DNA of 64,000 bases, from positions 186,001-250,000 of the forward strand of contig CAVULO010000008.1 in assembly GCA_963742345.1 (NCBI GenBank). Reading direction: 5' to 3'. The DNA is from Pseudolabrys sp963742345 (GTDB taxonomy: Bacteria; Pseudomonadota; Alphaproteobacteria; Rhizobiales; Xanthobacteraceae). This document shows, in pieces, positions 1 through 9,401 of the stretch. Numbering within the stretch: position 1 is the stretch's first letter; every line of letters starts with the position of its first letter. The notes under the pieces are model-generated. The model was not told the origin of the DNA, did no database searches, and was given only the letters and a program-made list of their open reading frames with translations. The position numbers and the translations under genes are program-made.

Positions 1-1
1 C

Positions 2-1151
2 GCCCAGGCTGAGAGCGTCAAAATCGGCGTGGTTCTTCCGTTCAGCGGTGCCAATGCCGACTTGGGTCATCAGATCGACAAGGCCTTTGATCTGTACGTC
101 AAGCTCCACGCCAAGGACATCGCGCCGCACACGGTTGAGATCATCAAGCGGGACGAAGGCCCGCCGACCGGCGCGGTTGCCAAGACCGTCACCACCGAGC
201 TCATTACCAATGACAAGGTGCAGCTCGTTACCGGTTTCGTTTTTTCACCATCGGCCATCGCGCTTGCGCCGGTAATCACCCAGGCCAAGGTTCCGATGGT
301 AATTGCCAATGCCGGGACCGCCTGGATCACCAACCTGTCGCCTTACATTGTACGGCTGTCATTCAGTATGTGGCATCCGGCGTTCCCGATGGGCGCCTAT
401 GCCCACGATAAGATCGGCTGCAAGACAGCGGCGATGGCCTATACCGACTTCCCGCCCGGCAAGGACTCCACAGAAGCCTTCAAGACCGGTTTTGAAAAAG
501 CCGGCGGCAAGATTACTGACTCAATTCCGATGGGCAGCCCGGTGCAGGTGCCCGACTTCACGCCGTTCTTCCAGAAGATCAAGGACGAACATCCCGACTG
601 CATGTACGTGTTCATTCCGTCCGGTGCGCATGCGGCCGGCGTCATGAAGGCCTATGGCGAACTCGGCATGCGTAAGGCCGGCGTCAAGCTGATCGGCCCG
701 ATGGACCTGATCCCCGACAACAAGCTGCAGGACATGGGCGATGCCGCCATCGGCACCGTCGTGATGGGCCACTACGCGGTCGATCTCAACAACGCGCAGA
801 ACAAGAGCTTTCAACGAAGAGTGGCACAAGGCGTACGGCAAGGACTCCTATCCGGACTTCATGTCGGCGGCAGGTTGGGACACCATGCACGCCATTTTCG
901 ACACTATCAAAAAGCTCAACGGCAACTTGTCGGACGGTGCCAAAGTGGTCGATGCTATGAAAGGCTGGTCGACCGACGGCCCGCGCGGTCACGTCATGAT
1001 CGATCCGGCCACGCGCGACATCGTGCAGGACGAGCACGCCATGGAGGTCTATCGTAAGCCCGACGGCAAACTTGGCGAGAAAATCCTTGGTACAACCAAG
1101 GCGGTGAAAGACGAATGTAAGGAGCTTAAGATCGGTCGCTGCGGCTCCTGA
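2..1151 (+). CDS. livK: Branched-chain amino-acid-type ABC transporter substrate-binding protein (5' partial, one frame shift)
   Basis: Periplasmic type 1 binding protein that delivers an amino acid or amide-like ligand to the LivHM permease encoded just downstream. The gene enters from outside the window. The first visible residues read AQAESVKIGVVLPFSG, so the signal peptide cleavage region (AQA) lies right at the edge. About 382 residues are present. The two lobes look complete, with the hinge strand GVKLIGPMDLIP near the middle. The reading frame breaks near base 806: one extra T in a T-run after NNAQNKSF moves the C-terminal third, starting NEEWHKAYGKDSYPDF, into the next frame. The combined protein is otherwise continuous. 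The ligand cannot be read from the sequence. Family assignment is firm. Confidence 0.88.
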
Positions 1152-1177
1152 ACGCTCGACTGATTGACACTTAACGG

Positions 1178-1209
1178 CGCCGCCGCGCATAAAGGCGCGG
1201 CGGCGTTTT
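1178..1209 (+). terminator. Hairpin with T-tract between livK and livH
   Basis: A perfect 11-bp GC stem (1178-1188 with 1195-1205) and a 6-base loop are followed by TTTT. It sits directly after livK and before livH. In operons of this kind such a structure usually lets the binding protein be made in excess over the permease by partial termination or by mRNA 3'-end protection. That role is inferred. Confidence 0.75.
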
Positions 1210-1230
1210 CTTCAACACGAGGTGGGGCTC

Positions 1231-2104
1231 GTGCCGCATTTCGCCATCGTTGCCGTCAGCATTCTGTTCGACGGCTTGGCCTACGCGATGTTCCTGTTCA
1301 TCACCTCCGTTGGCCTTTCGGTCACGATGGGGCTGATGGGCTTTGTGAACCTGGCACATGGCGCCTTCGCCATGGCCGGCGGCTATGTCGTCGTCACACT
1401 CACGCGCACGCTCGGTATCGGCTTCGTACCATCGCTCGTCATCGCTGCGGTGGTGGTCGGTGCGGTCAGCGTCGTGTTCGAGCGCGGTCTCTATCGCCGG
1501 CTCTATAAGTCTACTGACCTCGAACAGGTTTTGCTCACCATTGGTCTGGCGTTCATGGCGATCGCCACCGCCACCTATTTTTACGGGCCAATCCCGAAAT
1601 CGGTGCCGCTGCCGGATTGGTTGCAAGGCGACGTCAATCTCGGCTTCCGCTATTTTCCCAGCTACCGCGCCTTTCTGATCGTCGCTCGGCGCCGTGCTCA
1701 TTGCGGTTCTTTGGTACGCCTTCGAGCGCACCAATATCGGCGCCAAGATCCGCGCCGCGGTCGACAATCGGCGTATGGCGGAGTCGGTCGGCATCAACGT
1801 CGATCGGCTGTTCACGCTAACCTTCGCGGTGGGGTCGGGGCTTGCCGCACTTGGTGGCGGGCTCGCAATTCAGCTCTTTGGTCTCTCGCCGAGTTTTGCG
1901 GTGCTCTATCTGGTGTTGTTCCTGATCGTGGTCGCGGTCGGCGGCCTGGGCAGCCTTAAGGGCACGTTGCTTGCCGCGCTGGTGCTCGGCGTTTTCGACA
2001 CCGCCGGAAAATATCTGCTTGCCGACGCCGGCGGCTTTTTCGTCTACGCGGTCACCGTTGCCGTTCTTCTGATCAAGCCGGCGGGGTTCTATGGCCGCGA
2101 GTGA
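1231..2104 (+). CDS. livH: Branched-chain amino-acid-type ABC transporter permease LivH (one frame shift)
   Basis: Inner-membrane permease subunit, about 290 residues after correction, nearly all hydrophobic helices. The segment VGLSVTMGLMGFVNLAHGAF near the N-terminus is typical of LivH. GTG 1231 was chosen because GAGG at 1219-1222 lies 8 bases upstream; an in-frame GTG at 1222 would overlap that site. The frame breaks near 1684, after YRAFLIV, and resumes as LGAVLIAVLWYAFERTNIG, consistent with one extra base. The C-terminal half holds the conserved EAA-like region and ends in LLIKPAGFYGRE. The end overlaps the start of livM by 14 bases, which suggests coupled translation. Confidence 0.88.
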
Positions 2105-3120
2105 CGCCATGAGCGCAACGGAACGCGGCCAGGCGCGCGAACGCGCGGCTGAATATCTGCTCAAGCGCCATCGGTTTCGTCCGGCGGAAGCGCTGCCATG
2201 GCTGATCGCCATCGGGGTCTTTTTTGTTTTTCCCGACCGCATGACTTTCGGCAGCCAAGTGCTGGTGATGGTGATGTTTGCACTTTCGCTCGACCTGATC
2301 CTCGGCTATGCGGGAATTGTGACACTTGGTCATGCCGCCTTCTTCGGCATCGGGTGCCTATACCGTCGGCCTCGCAGCCGCCCGCCTGCAATGGACCGAG
2401 CCAATTAGCGGGCTATTTGCTGCTGCGATTGTGGCAGGCCTTGTCGGCTTCATCACCGGATGGTTCCTGCTGCGGTATCGCGGCCTCACGCTGCTAATGC
2501 TGACACTTGCAACGGCCATTATGTTGCAGGAAACCGGCAATCTGCGCTCGGACATTTCGGGAGGCTATGATGGGCTGCCCGGGCTCACCTTCAAGCCGCT
2601 TTTAGGCGTCTTCGATTACGATCTCTATGGGCACACTTATTACCTCTACGCGCTCGCTGCGCTGGCCGTTGTGTTCTATTTCGTTCGCAGGATTGTCTAT
2701 TCGCCGTTCGGGCAGGCCCTCACCGGCATCCGGGAAAACGTGCGTCGTATGCACGCGATCGGCTCCCCGGTGCATTGGCGATTGGTGACGGTCTACACCA
2801 TCGCGGCGGCGATCGCGGGCGTTGCAGGCGCACTGTTCACGCAGACCAACGCTTACGTCACGCTGACCGTGTTCGACTTCGACAATTCCGCCAAGGTAAT
2901 GGTCATGCTGATCCTCGGCGGGACAGGGCGGCTCTATGGCGCTTTCGTCGGCGCGACGGTCTACATGGTACTCGAGGATTACTTTTCGAAATTGAGTCCG
3001 ACCTTCTGGCAATTTGGCATCGGCCTGATGCTGGTGCTGGCGGTTTTATTTGCGCGCCGTGGCGTTCTTGGGCTGTTCGAAAGCCTTGCCGAATCTGTGG
3101 CCGGGAGGAAAAAGCCGTGA
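2091..3120 (+). CDS. livM: Branched-chain amino-acid-type ABC transporter permease LivM (one frame shift)
   Basis: Second permease subunit, about 342 residues after correction. A basic N-terminal extension (residues 1-35) precedes the membrane helices. FALSLDLILGYAGIVTLGH is the LivM hallmark near residue 65. The frame breaks near 2353, where GGG should read GG, so that FFGIG joins AYTVGLAAARLQW. ATG 2091 was chosen for the GGCGGGG just upstream; ATG 2109 is an alternative. The stop overlaps the GTG start of livG by 4 bases (GTGA), so livH, livM and livG form one tightly packed unit. Confidence 0.88.
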
Positions 3121-3885
3121 CGGCCGCGCTGCAAGTCGAAGGATTGAACCGGGCCTTCGGCGCGCTGCCGGTCACGCGGGACGTGAACCTTACGCTCGAA
3201 CGCGGGGCGCGGCGTGCTCTGATCGGTCCGAATGGGGCCGGCAAGACGACGCTGGTAAATCTGATCACCGGGGCACTCAAGCCGCAGTCCGGCCGGGTGC
3301 TGCTCAACGGTGAGGACATCACAGCGTCGAGCCAAGCTGATCGTGCACGGCGCGGGCTCGCTCGAACCTTCCAGATCAATCAACTCTTCCGCGGGCTCAC
3401 GGTTCTGGAAAATCTCTGTATGACCATCGGCGAGCGGGACGGCAATTGCAATAATCTGTGGCGCTCCGCAGGCTCCAAGCGGGTGGTCATCGACGAGGCC
3501 CTTGATCATCTCGATTCGCTGCGGTTGACAGATGACGCGCTCAGGCTAGTTCGCGAATTGCCATACGGCCGCCAACGGCTGGTGGAAATCGCCATTGCGC
3601 TCGCGCAAAAGCCGCGCGTTCTCTTGCTCGATGAGCCGGCGGCCGGTGTGCCGTCCTCGGAGAGTCATCTCATCCTCGACGTCGTCGCAGCTCTGGATCT
3701 CGAACATTGCGGTGCTGATTATCGAGCACGACATGGACGTTGTGTTCCGCTTTGCCAAGGAGATTACCGTGCTGGTGCAAGGCGCGGTGTTCACGCAAGG
3801 CACACCGGCGGAGATAATGAATAATGAGCAGGTGAGGGCGGTCTATCTCGGCCAGGAAGGCCACCGTGGAGACCGCCATGGCTGA
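3117..3885 (+). CDS. livG: Branched-chain amino-acid-type ABC transporter ATP-binding protein LivG (one frame shift)
   Basis: Cytoplasmic ATPase, about 255 residues after correction. Walker A is GPNGAGKTT near residue 36. The degenerate LivG signature PYGRQRLVEIA stands in place of LSGGQ, and Walker B is RVLLLDEPAAG. The frame breaks near 3702: removing one T turns the run into ALDPNIAVLIIEHDMDVVF, the expected H-loop region. The GTG start overlaps the livM stop. The C-terminus overlaps livF by 20 bases. It pairs with LivF to drive the LivHM channel. Confidence 0.88.
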
Positions 3886-4588
3886 GCGTGCGCTCGTGCT
3901 CGACAATGTCCGCGCCGGCTATGGCGAGACCGTAGTTCTTGAGGATATTCGCCTCGAGCTTGGTGCAAGCGAGACCGTGTCGATCATCGGCCGCAACGGC
4001 GTTGGCAAGACAACGTTGCTTGCGAGCATCATGGGACACACCACATTGCATGGTGGCCGGATATCACTGCATGGCGGCGATATATCCAGCCTCGCGACCT
4101 ATCGCCGTGTAGTTGCCGGGCTAGGTTATGTACCGCAGGAACGGGAGATCTTTCCTTCGCTTACGCTGCGCGAAAATCTTGAGGTCGCCGCGCGGCCCGG
4201 ACAGTGGACAATCGAAACAGTATTTGAACTGTTCCCGCGGCTGGCCGAGCGTACCGAAAACCGTGGCAATCAATTATCTGGCGGCGAACAGCAGATGCTG
4301 GCAATCGGCCGGGCGCTGATCGGCAATCCGACTGTGTTGCTAATGGACGAGCCATCGGAAGGCCTTGCGCCGGTGATCGTCGAGGAATTAGCGCGCGCGG
4401 TGAAGCGGCTCACGCACGCAGGCGGGCTAGCGACCATATTGGTCGAACAGAATTCGCGTCTCGCGCTCGATATCGCTCCGCGTGCAGTGGTGATGGACCG
4501 CGGTCGTATCGTCTTTGACGGGCCGAGCGAGACCTTGCGCAATGATCCGGCCAAGCTCGAGCAGCTTATCGGTGTGGTGAAGGCGTAA
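3866..4588 (+). CDS. livF: Branched-chain amino-acid-type ABC transporter ATP-binding protein LivF
   Basis: Intact 240-residue ATPase. Walker A is GRNGVGKTT (about residue 42), the signature is LSGGEQQM (about 136), and Walker B is VLLMDEPSEGLAP with the H-loop region LVEQNSRLAL after it. GTG 3866 was chosen because AGGAAGG at 3854-3860 is 5 bases upstream; ATG 3878 also fits. It is the last gene of the livKHMGF operon. No frame break is seen here, unlike its four upstream partners. Confidence 0.92.
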   Translation: METAMAERALVLDNVRAGYGETVVLEDIRLELGASETVSIIGRNGVGKTTLLASIMGHTTLHGGRISLHGGDISSLATYRRVVAGLGYVPQEREIFPSLTLRENLEVAARPGQWTIETVFELFPRLAERTENRGNQLSGGEQQMLAIGRALIGNPTVLLMDEPSEGLAPVIVEELARAVKRLTHAGGLATILVEQNSRLALDIAPRAVVMDRGRIVFDGPSETLRNDPAKLEQLIGVVKA

Positions 4589-4592
4589 ACTG

Positions 4593-4615
4593 TGCATTGG
4601 GCCATCGCCCATGCA
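4593..4615 (+). terminator. Weak hairpin after livF
   Basis: A stem of 5 plus 4 base pairs with one bulged T and a CATC loop lies 4 bases after the livF stop. Only a short T-rich stretch follows (TTGTGTT), so it may end the liv transcript only partly. It is a candidate by position, not a clear terminator. Confidence 0.35.
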
Positions 4616-4650
4616 TTGTGTTCCGTTCCTGTCGCTGGCATAGAGCCCGC

Positions 4651-5820
4651 ATGAAACGCAGCAGCAATCGCATCCTTTCCACCCACGTCGGCAGTCTTAT
4701 CCGTCCGCAGCCTTTGCAAGAGTTTCTGCGCGCCAAACAGGGTGGCAAACGCTACGACGAAAAAGCGTACCAAAAATGCCTGACTGATTCTGTCGCCGAC
4801 GTCGTGCGTGAACAGACGCAAGCCGGTATCGACGTTGTCAGCGACGGTGAGTTCGGAAAATCGATCAGCTGGGCGCAATACGCGCTGGAGCGGCTCTCGG
4901 GCTTTGAGCGCCGGCCGATCAAGCAGGAGGCTGCTAATCCGTTCAAGCGCGGCGCCGACCGCACCAGGTTTGCGGAATTCTACGCGGAGCTCGATGCCAA
5001 AGAGGCGGTCTCGACGACGACTGAGGCTATATGCGTCGGCCCGATCAAGTACACCGGACAAGCCGAGTTGCAGCGAGACATCGACAACTTTAAGGCCGCG
5101 CTGAAGAACGTGAAGATCGAGGAAGCGTTCTTGCCGGTTGCCGCGCCGGCAAGCGTGATCCCTGACCGCAAAAATGAATATTACAAAAGCGATGAGGATT
5201 TGCAGTCGGCCATCGCAGAGGCGATGCGCACCGAATACAAGATGATCGTCGATAGCGGTTTCCTGGTGCAGCTTGATGACGCGCGTAGCGCTGTCACTTT
5301 TGATCGCATGGTGCCGCCTGCAAGCTTTACCGACTACCGGCGCTGGTTGTCGCAACAGGTTGACATTCTCAATCACGCTATCGCCGGCCTACCCGCGGAT
5401 CGCATTCGTTATCATGTTTGCTGGGGAAGTTGGCCAGGCCCGCATACCAGCGACGTGCCGCTCAAGGACATTGTCGACTTGATCCTGAAAGTGAAAGTCG
5501 GCGCCTATGTGATTGAGGGCGCCAATCCGCGCCACGAGCACGAATGGCAGGTCTGGAAGGATGCCAAGCTCGGGCCGGGTCAGGTCCTGATCCCCGGCGT
5601 CATCAGCCACGCCACCAATGTGGTCGAGCATCCTGAACTGGTGGCCGAACGCATTGTGCGGCTTGCCAGGGCCATCGGGCGTGAGAACGTGATCGCCGGA
5701 ACTGACTGTGGATTTGCGCAGGGGCCGTTCTATCGCCGCGTGCATCCCTCGGTCATGTGGGCCAAGCTGGAGGCGCTCAGCGAAGGCGCCCGGCTTGCGA
5801 GCAACGGACTCTGGCCATAG
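4651..5820 (+). CDS. Cobalamin-independent methionine synthase (MetE)-like zinc methyltransferase
   Basis: A 389-residue protein of the MetE C-terminal (catalytic) barrel family, less than half the size of full MetE and without its N-terminal half. The zinc-ligand set can be read: His255 and Cys257 (YHVCWGSW), Glu289 (YVIEGANPRHEHE) and Cys353 (IAGTDCGF). The N-terminus ILSTHVGSLIRP is typical of the stand-alone group. Such short proteins transfer methyl groups to or from thiols, and their substrates are often unknown, so true methionine synthesis should not be assumed. ATG 4651 was chosen as the first codon matching the family. The gene follows livF in the same direction and precedes an M24 hydrolase, which suggests uptake and breakdown of one compound. 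Confidence 0.8.
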   Translation: MKRSSNRILSTHVGSLIRPQPLQEFLRAKQGGKRYDEKAYQKCLTDSVADVVREQTQAGIDVVSDGEFGKSISWAQYALERLSGFERRPIKQEAANPFKRGADRTRFAEFYAELDAKEAVSTTTEAICVGPIKYTGQAELQRDIDNFKAALKNVKIEEAFLPVAAPASVIPDRKNEYYKSDEDLQSAIAEAMRTEYKMIVDSGFLVQLDDARSAVTFDRMVPPASFTDYRRWLSQQVDILNHAIAGLPADRIRYHVCWGSWPGPHTSDVPLKDIVDLILKVKVGAYVIEGANPRHEHEWQVWKDAKLGPGQVLIPGVISHATNVVEHPELVAERIVRLARAIGRENVIAGTDCGFAQGPFYRRVHPSVMWAKLEALSEGARLASNGLWP

Positions 5821-5856
5821 TCTTCGGGTTTCACGTCGAGACCGGGAGTAGCGACT

Positions 5857-7047
5857 ATGAACGTCAACGCGCAGCCTGCCAGCGGCCTGGCGATTCCGTT
5901 TGACCATCACCGTCTCGACCGCCTGATGGATGAGGCCGGCATCGACGTCGTAGTCGCGACGTCCAAGCACAATGCGCAATATTTGCTCGGCGGCCATCGC
6001 GCCAATTTCTTCGACTACATGGATGCAACCGGCGTCACCCGCTATCTGCCGGTATTCGTCTATCCCAAGGGCGCGCCGGAGAAAGCGGCCTATATCGGCC
6101 ACCGGCTGGAGAAATTCCAGACGCAGGTCAAGCCACTGTGGACGCCTGAAACGCAGACCAACACCGCCGGCTCGGTAGACGCCATGCAGAAGGCGGTTGA
6201 CCACATCCGCAAGGCCGGTGTGAAGACCAAACGCATCGCAGCCGAATTTGGCTTCCTGCCCTATGACGCATCTGAAGTGTTGCGCAAAGCGTTCCCCGAT
6301 GCCGATTGGGTCGACGCGCTGTTTGTGCTCGAACGCCAGCGCGTGAAGAAATCGCCTGAGGAATTGAAACTGCTCAAGTACGCGTCTGAAGCCGTAATCG
6401 ATTCCATGCAATCAGTGATCGCCGCAAGCAAACCCGGTGTTACCAAAAGTGACGTGGTCGAAGCACTGCGTCGCGAGGAGACCAATCGCGGGCTGACCTT
6501 TGAATATTGCCTGATCACCGCCGGCACCAGCTTTAACCGCGCGCCCTCCGAACAGAAATGGGAGAAGGGTGAGATCATGTCGATCGATTCGGGTGGCAAC
6601 TATCACGGATATATCGGCGACGTTTGCCGCATGGCGATCCAGGGCGAACCGGATGCCGAGCTCAACGATTTGTTGGCTGAGATCGAGCAAATTCAGCGAG
6701 CGGCGATGAAACCGATCCGCGCCGGTGCCTTGGGCAAGGAAATCTATGCCGCAACTGCGCCGCTTGTCGCAAAATCCAAGCACCACAATCATATTGAATT
6801 TCTCGGCCACGGCATGGGCATGGTGAGCCACGAGGCGCCACGGCTCACCGAGCGGGGACCGGTGCCTTACCCGGCCGAGGACGCCAACCGGCCGCTTGAG
6901 GCGGGTGCGGTGATTTCGGTCGAAACCACGCTGATGCATCCAACCCGCGGCTTCATCAAGCTCGAAGATACCGTCGTTGCCACCGACACCGGCCACGAGG
7001 TGTATGGCGAAGGTGCACGGGGCTGGAACCGGGCAGGATCGCGATAG
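5857..7047 (+). CDS. M24-family metallohydrolase (creatinase/Xaa-Pro aminopeptidase type)
   Basis: A 396-residue two-domain pita-bread enzyme. The N-terminal creatinase-like domain spans roughly residues 15-160 and the catalytic domain 175-390. All five metal ligands are present: Asp244 (SIDSGG), Asp255 (IGDVCR), His318 (LGHGMGM), Glu356 (SVETTL) and Glu370 (KLEDTV). It is therefore likely an active dinuclear metal enzyme. Members cleave Xaa-Pro peptides, creatine or other C-N bonds, and the exact substrate is not decided here. GGGAG upstream supports ATG 5857. It lies 36 bases after the MetE-like gene and probably shares its transcript. Confidence 0.85.
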   Translation: MNVNAQPASGLAIPFDHHRLDRLMDEAGIDVVVATSKHNAQYLLGGHRANFFDYMDATGVTRYLPVFVYPKGAPEKAAYIGHRLEKFQTQVKPLWTPETQTNTAGSVDAMQKAVDHIRKAGVKTKRIAAEFGFLPYDASEVLRKAFPDADWVDALFVLERQRVKKSPEELKLLKYASEAVIDSMQSVIAASKPGVTKSDVVEALRREETNRGLTFEYCLITAGTSFNRAPSEQKWEKGEIMSIDSGGNYHGYIGDVCRMAIQGEPDAELNDLLAEIEQIQRAAMKPIRAGALGKEIYAATAPLVAKSKHHNHIEFLGHGMGMVSHEAPRLTERGPVPYPAEDANRPLEAGAVISVETTLMHPTRGFIKLEDTVVATDTGHEVYGEGARGWNRAGSR

Positions 7048-7065
7048 CTGCTCGGGACACAGTCG

Positions 7066-8406
7066 TCAGTCGCGCGCGTTTGCGTCCATCTGCGCGACAA
7101 GCGCGCTAAGTGCTTTGGAAATTTGCACTGGATAATCCGTGCCAGCTTCAAGCTTTCGGAGCGGCTCCGGCAATCTCTCTAATTCGCGCACCGCACGCTC
7201 GCGGATTTGCCCCAAAGTTGGTGCGGGTGCGAGACGTTTGCCGGCGCGCATCACGGGCGCGATGAGCGCTTCTCCCGCCTGGCTGTCAGTTTCCAGGGAC
7301 AAAATGTCCCCGCGCATTCGGCCGTCGGGACCGTAGCTGCGCCAAACTTGCTTGCTTCCAGGCCATGTGACCTTGCCCTCGGAGAGTTTGCGCCGCGGCC
7401 TGCCGGCGTATTCCTGTAACTTATAAGCGCAATCCAGCGAGGGCGCATCAATCGACGCATCAAGGTTGACGCCGATGCCGAATCCATCGATTGGCGCCTT
7501 TGCGGTCATCATCGTTCGCAGCACGTCTTCGTTGATGCCGCCGCTCACCAGGATAATGACATCCTTGAGTCCGCCGGCATCGAGAATGCCTCTTACGTTT
7601 TTTGCCGTCGCCGCGAGGTCGCCGCTGTCGATACGCACGCCGCGAATTGCGATGCCGTCCGCTTTCAATTTCCGTGCAAGCTGTACCACTTTGCGCGCTC
7701 CAGCCTCAGTGTCGTAGGTGTCGATCAGGAGGACGACACCCTCGGGCCGCGCGCGCGCAAAATTCTCGAACGCGGTCAGCTCGTCGTCGTGCACCTGCAC
7801 GAAAGAATGCGCCATGGTGCCGACCACCGGAATTCCGTAGCGCTCGCCGGCAAGCACATTGGCCGCGCTGGAAAATCCGGCGATATAGCTCGCGCGCGCA
7901 GAGAACAGGCCGGCCTCGGCGCCATGGGCGGTCCGCAGCCCGAAATCGGAAAGAATTTTGCCGGGCGCGGCGAGCACCATGCGCGCCGCCTTCGAGGCGA
8001 TCATGGTTTGGAAATGCAGAATGTTAATCAACCGCGTTTCGACGAGCTGCGCCATCGGCAACGGTGCCGTGATACGGATCAGCGGCTCGTTCGGAAAACA
8101 GACCGTGCCTTCCGAAATCGCATGGACCTCACCGGTGAAGCGAAATCCGGCGAGATAGTCGATCAGATTGCCGCGAAAGCGTCCGGTACTCTTGAGCCAG
8201 TCGATCTCGGCGGACGAGAAGTGCAACGTTTCAAGATAGGCGAGGGCATCCTCAAGTCCGGCCGCGAGCAGAAAGCCGCGGCGCGCTGGCAGCCGGCGCA
8301 CGAAGAATTCGAACACGGCCGTCTTGTCCTCAACATGGTCCAGATAGGCCTGGACCATGTTGAGTTCGTAGAGATCGGTCGTGAGCGGACTGGTAGAGGG
8401 CGTCAT
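7066..8406 (-). CDS. pncB: Nicotinate phosphoribosyltransferase
   Basis: A 446-residue enzyme that makes nicotinate mononucleotide from nicotinate and PRPP in the Preiss-Handler route to NAD. The landmarks in order are TDLYELNM at the N-terminus, FGLRTAHGAEAG, GTMAHSFVQVHDDE, LLIDTYDTEAG, RGVRIDSGDLA and DGFGIGVN, which together build the PRPP and nicotinate site. It is convergent with the M24 gene (18 bases between stops) and has its own promoter region upstream, where an inverted repeat lies (8419-8432). No frame break. Confidence 0.92.
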   Translation of the reverse strand: MTPSTSPLTTDLYELNMVQAYLDHVEDKTAVFEFFVRRLPARRGFLLAAGLEDALAYLETLHFSSAEIDWLKSTGRFRGNLIDYLAGFRFTGEVHAISEGTVCFPNEPLIRITAPLPMAQLVETRLINILHFQTMIASKAARMVLAAPGKILSDFGLRTAHGAEAGLFSARASYIAGFSSAANVLAGERYGIPVVGTMAHSFVQVHDDELTAFENFARARPEGVVLLIDTYDTEAGARKVVQLARKLKADGIAIRGVRIDSGDLAATAKNVRGILDAGGLKDVIILVSGGINEDVLRTMMTAKAPIDGFGIGVNLDASIDAPSLDCAYKLQEYAGRPRRKLSEGKVTWPGSKQVWRSYGPDGRMRGDILSLETDSQAGEALIAPVMRAGKRLAPAPTLGQIRERAVRELERLPEPLRKLEAGTDYPVQISKALSALVAQMDANARD

Positions 8407-8418
8407 GACGGTTGGCGG

Positions 8419-8432
8419 ACACTATATAATGT
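8419..8432. promoter_or_regulatory. Imperfect inverted repeat in the pncB upstream region
   Basis: The 14-base AT-rich sequence ACACTATATAATGT equals its own reverse complement at 12 of 14 positions. It starts 13 bases before the pncB start codon. NAD-biosynthesis genes are often repressed through such dyads, but I cannot name the regulator from the sequence. It could also be the -10 region itself. Confidence 0.35.
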
Positions 8433-8588
8433 AAACAACGCTCTGCCACGTCATCTGCCGGACGCAGTCGGGTCGAAAATCAGTGCGCCCATCCATAAGC
8501 TCACTGGAGCAGGCTTAAGCAAGTGGTAACTTCCTTATTGTAGCAGACCTCGCCCATATTTTTTTAACGTCGTCGGCGCGAGGCTGTG

Positions 8589-8777
8589 ATGCGTAAAGGG
8601 TTGGAAGTTATAGGCGTTGCCGCGCTCATTAGCGTTGTCGCATTCAAGGCACTTGTTGGCCCGGGCAAGCTGCTCGCTGAGACAAAGGCGGCCATGGGGC
8701 AGAAGTCGTTCTTCGGGCTTCATATCGCACAGCCTGAGGCGATGAAGAGCTTTCCGGCGGAGCCGCCTCTGCCTTGA
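8589..8777 (+). CDS. Small membrane-anchored hypothetical protein
   Basis: A 62-residue protein with one predicted membrane span (about residues 6-24, VIGVAALISVVAFKALVG) and a polar, proline-ending tail. GAGG lies a few bases before the start; GTG 8586 is an alternative start one codon earlier. No family is recognised. It opens a zone of small genes of unknown function. Confidence 0.45.
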   Translation: MRKGLEVIGVAALISVVAFKALVGPGKLLAETKAAMGQKSFFGLHIAQPEAMKSFPAEPPLP

Positions 8778-8818
8778 CGGCGCAGCCTCGTCTCTAGCGT
8801 GAGCATGAGAGCGGCAGG

Positions 8819-9031
8819 CTAGCGGCTGTGCTGGTTTTCAATCCATTCGTCCGGCGGTATGGCATCGACCAACTTGGCCTGTCGGGGCAACCAGGAATGC
8901 TCTGTCTTGCAATAGGGGCAATGTGTGTGGGTCAACTCTTGCGGGACGCGCGCCAGTGTTTCCACGTCAACCTGAATGCCGGTCGAAAACTCGCGCCCGG
9001 TATTGGGACATTTGATAAGTAGCACGCCCAT
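8819..9031 (-). CDS. Small zinc-ribbon-like protein
   Basis: A 70-residue soluble protein with an N-terminal KCPNTGREFSTG segment (Cys8) and a later HCPYCKTEHSW knuckle (Cys38, Cys41). Short proteins with this layout recur in Bradyrhizobium-type genomes as conserved hypotheticals. One metal-binding half is clear and the other has only one Cys, so zinc binding is likely but not certain. Function unknown. Confidence 0.6.
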   Translation of the reverse strand: MGVLLIKCPNTGREFSTGIQVDVETLARVPQELTHTHCPYCKTEHSWLPRQAKLVDAIPPDEWIENQHSR

Positions 9032-9070
9032 GGCGCGACCCTAATATTTTCTAAGTCGAGGTTCTTTTAG

Positions 9071-9211
9071 CTAGGCCTTGCCAGTTTCCAGTAGCCAGCC
9101 GAACTGTGCTGCTGTGAAAACAACAGCTAGAAAAATCAGGCCAAAGACTTCAAAGCCGAGCACTGTTTTTCTCCGTAAACGCCTCTTTTCTATGGTTGGG
9201 AGACTAAACAC
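9071..9211 (-). CDS. Possible 46-residue single-span microprotein
   Basis: A short frame with a GTG start codes for a basic N-terminus (IEKRRLRRK) and one clear hydrophobic span (FGLIFLAVVFTAAQFGWLL). The charge pattern fits a small inner-membrane protein with its N-terminus in the cytoplasm. No strong ribosome binding site precedes the GTG, so the call rests on the amino-acid pattern alone. Confidence 0.3.
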   Translation of the reverse strand: MFSLPTIEKRRLRRKTVLGFEVFGLIFLAVVFTAAQFGWLLETGKA

Positions 9212-9401
9212 TACAGCCGGATCTGCTGTGTTCGTCGTCACAAAAAGGCGGATTGGCTATCCCCATCTGCCGGCAATCCGATCGGTGTTTTTGATCAGGC
9301 GTGATTGTCACAAGGGCGGACTTCCGCTTCTTACGTGCCAGTAGGCCGCTGTTCGACACTGGCGGTACGTGTTTAAATATGCCGCTCATAGGAGGCGCCC
9401 A

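Noticed and set aside
4270..5376. Long minus-strand frame of 368 codons
   Set aside because: It is antisense to livF and the MetE-like gene, both with clear family motifs. The translation has no recognisable features.
9078..9344. Plus-strand frame of 88 codons
   Set aside because: Poor composition and no ribosome binding site; the other strand holds a more plausible membrane microprotein.
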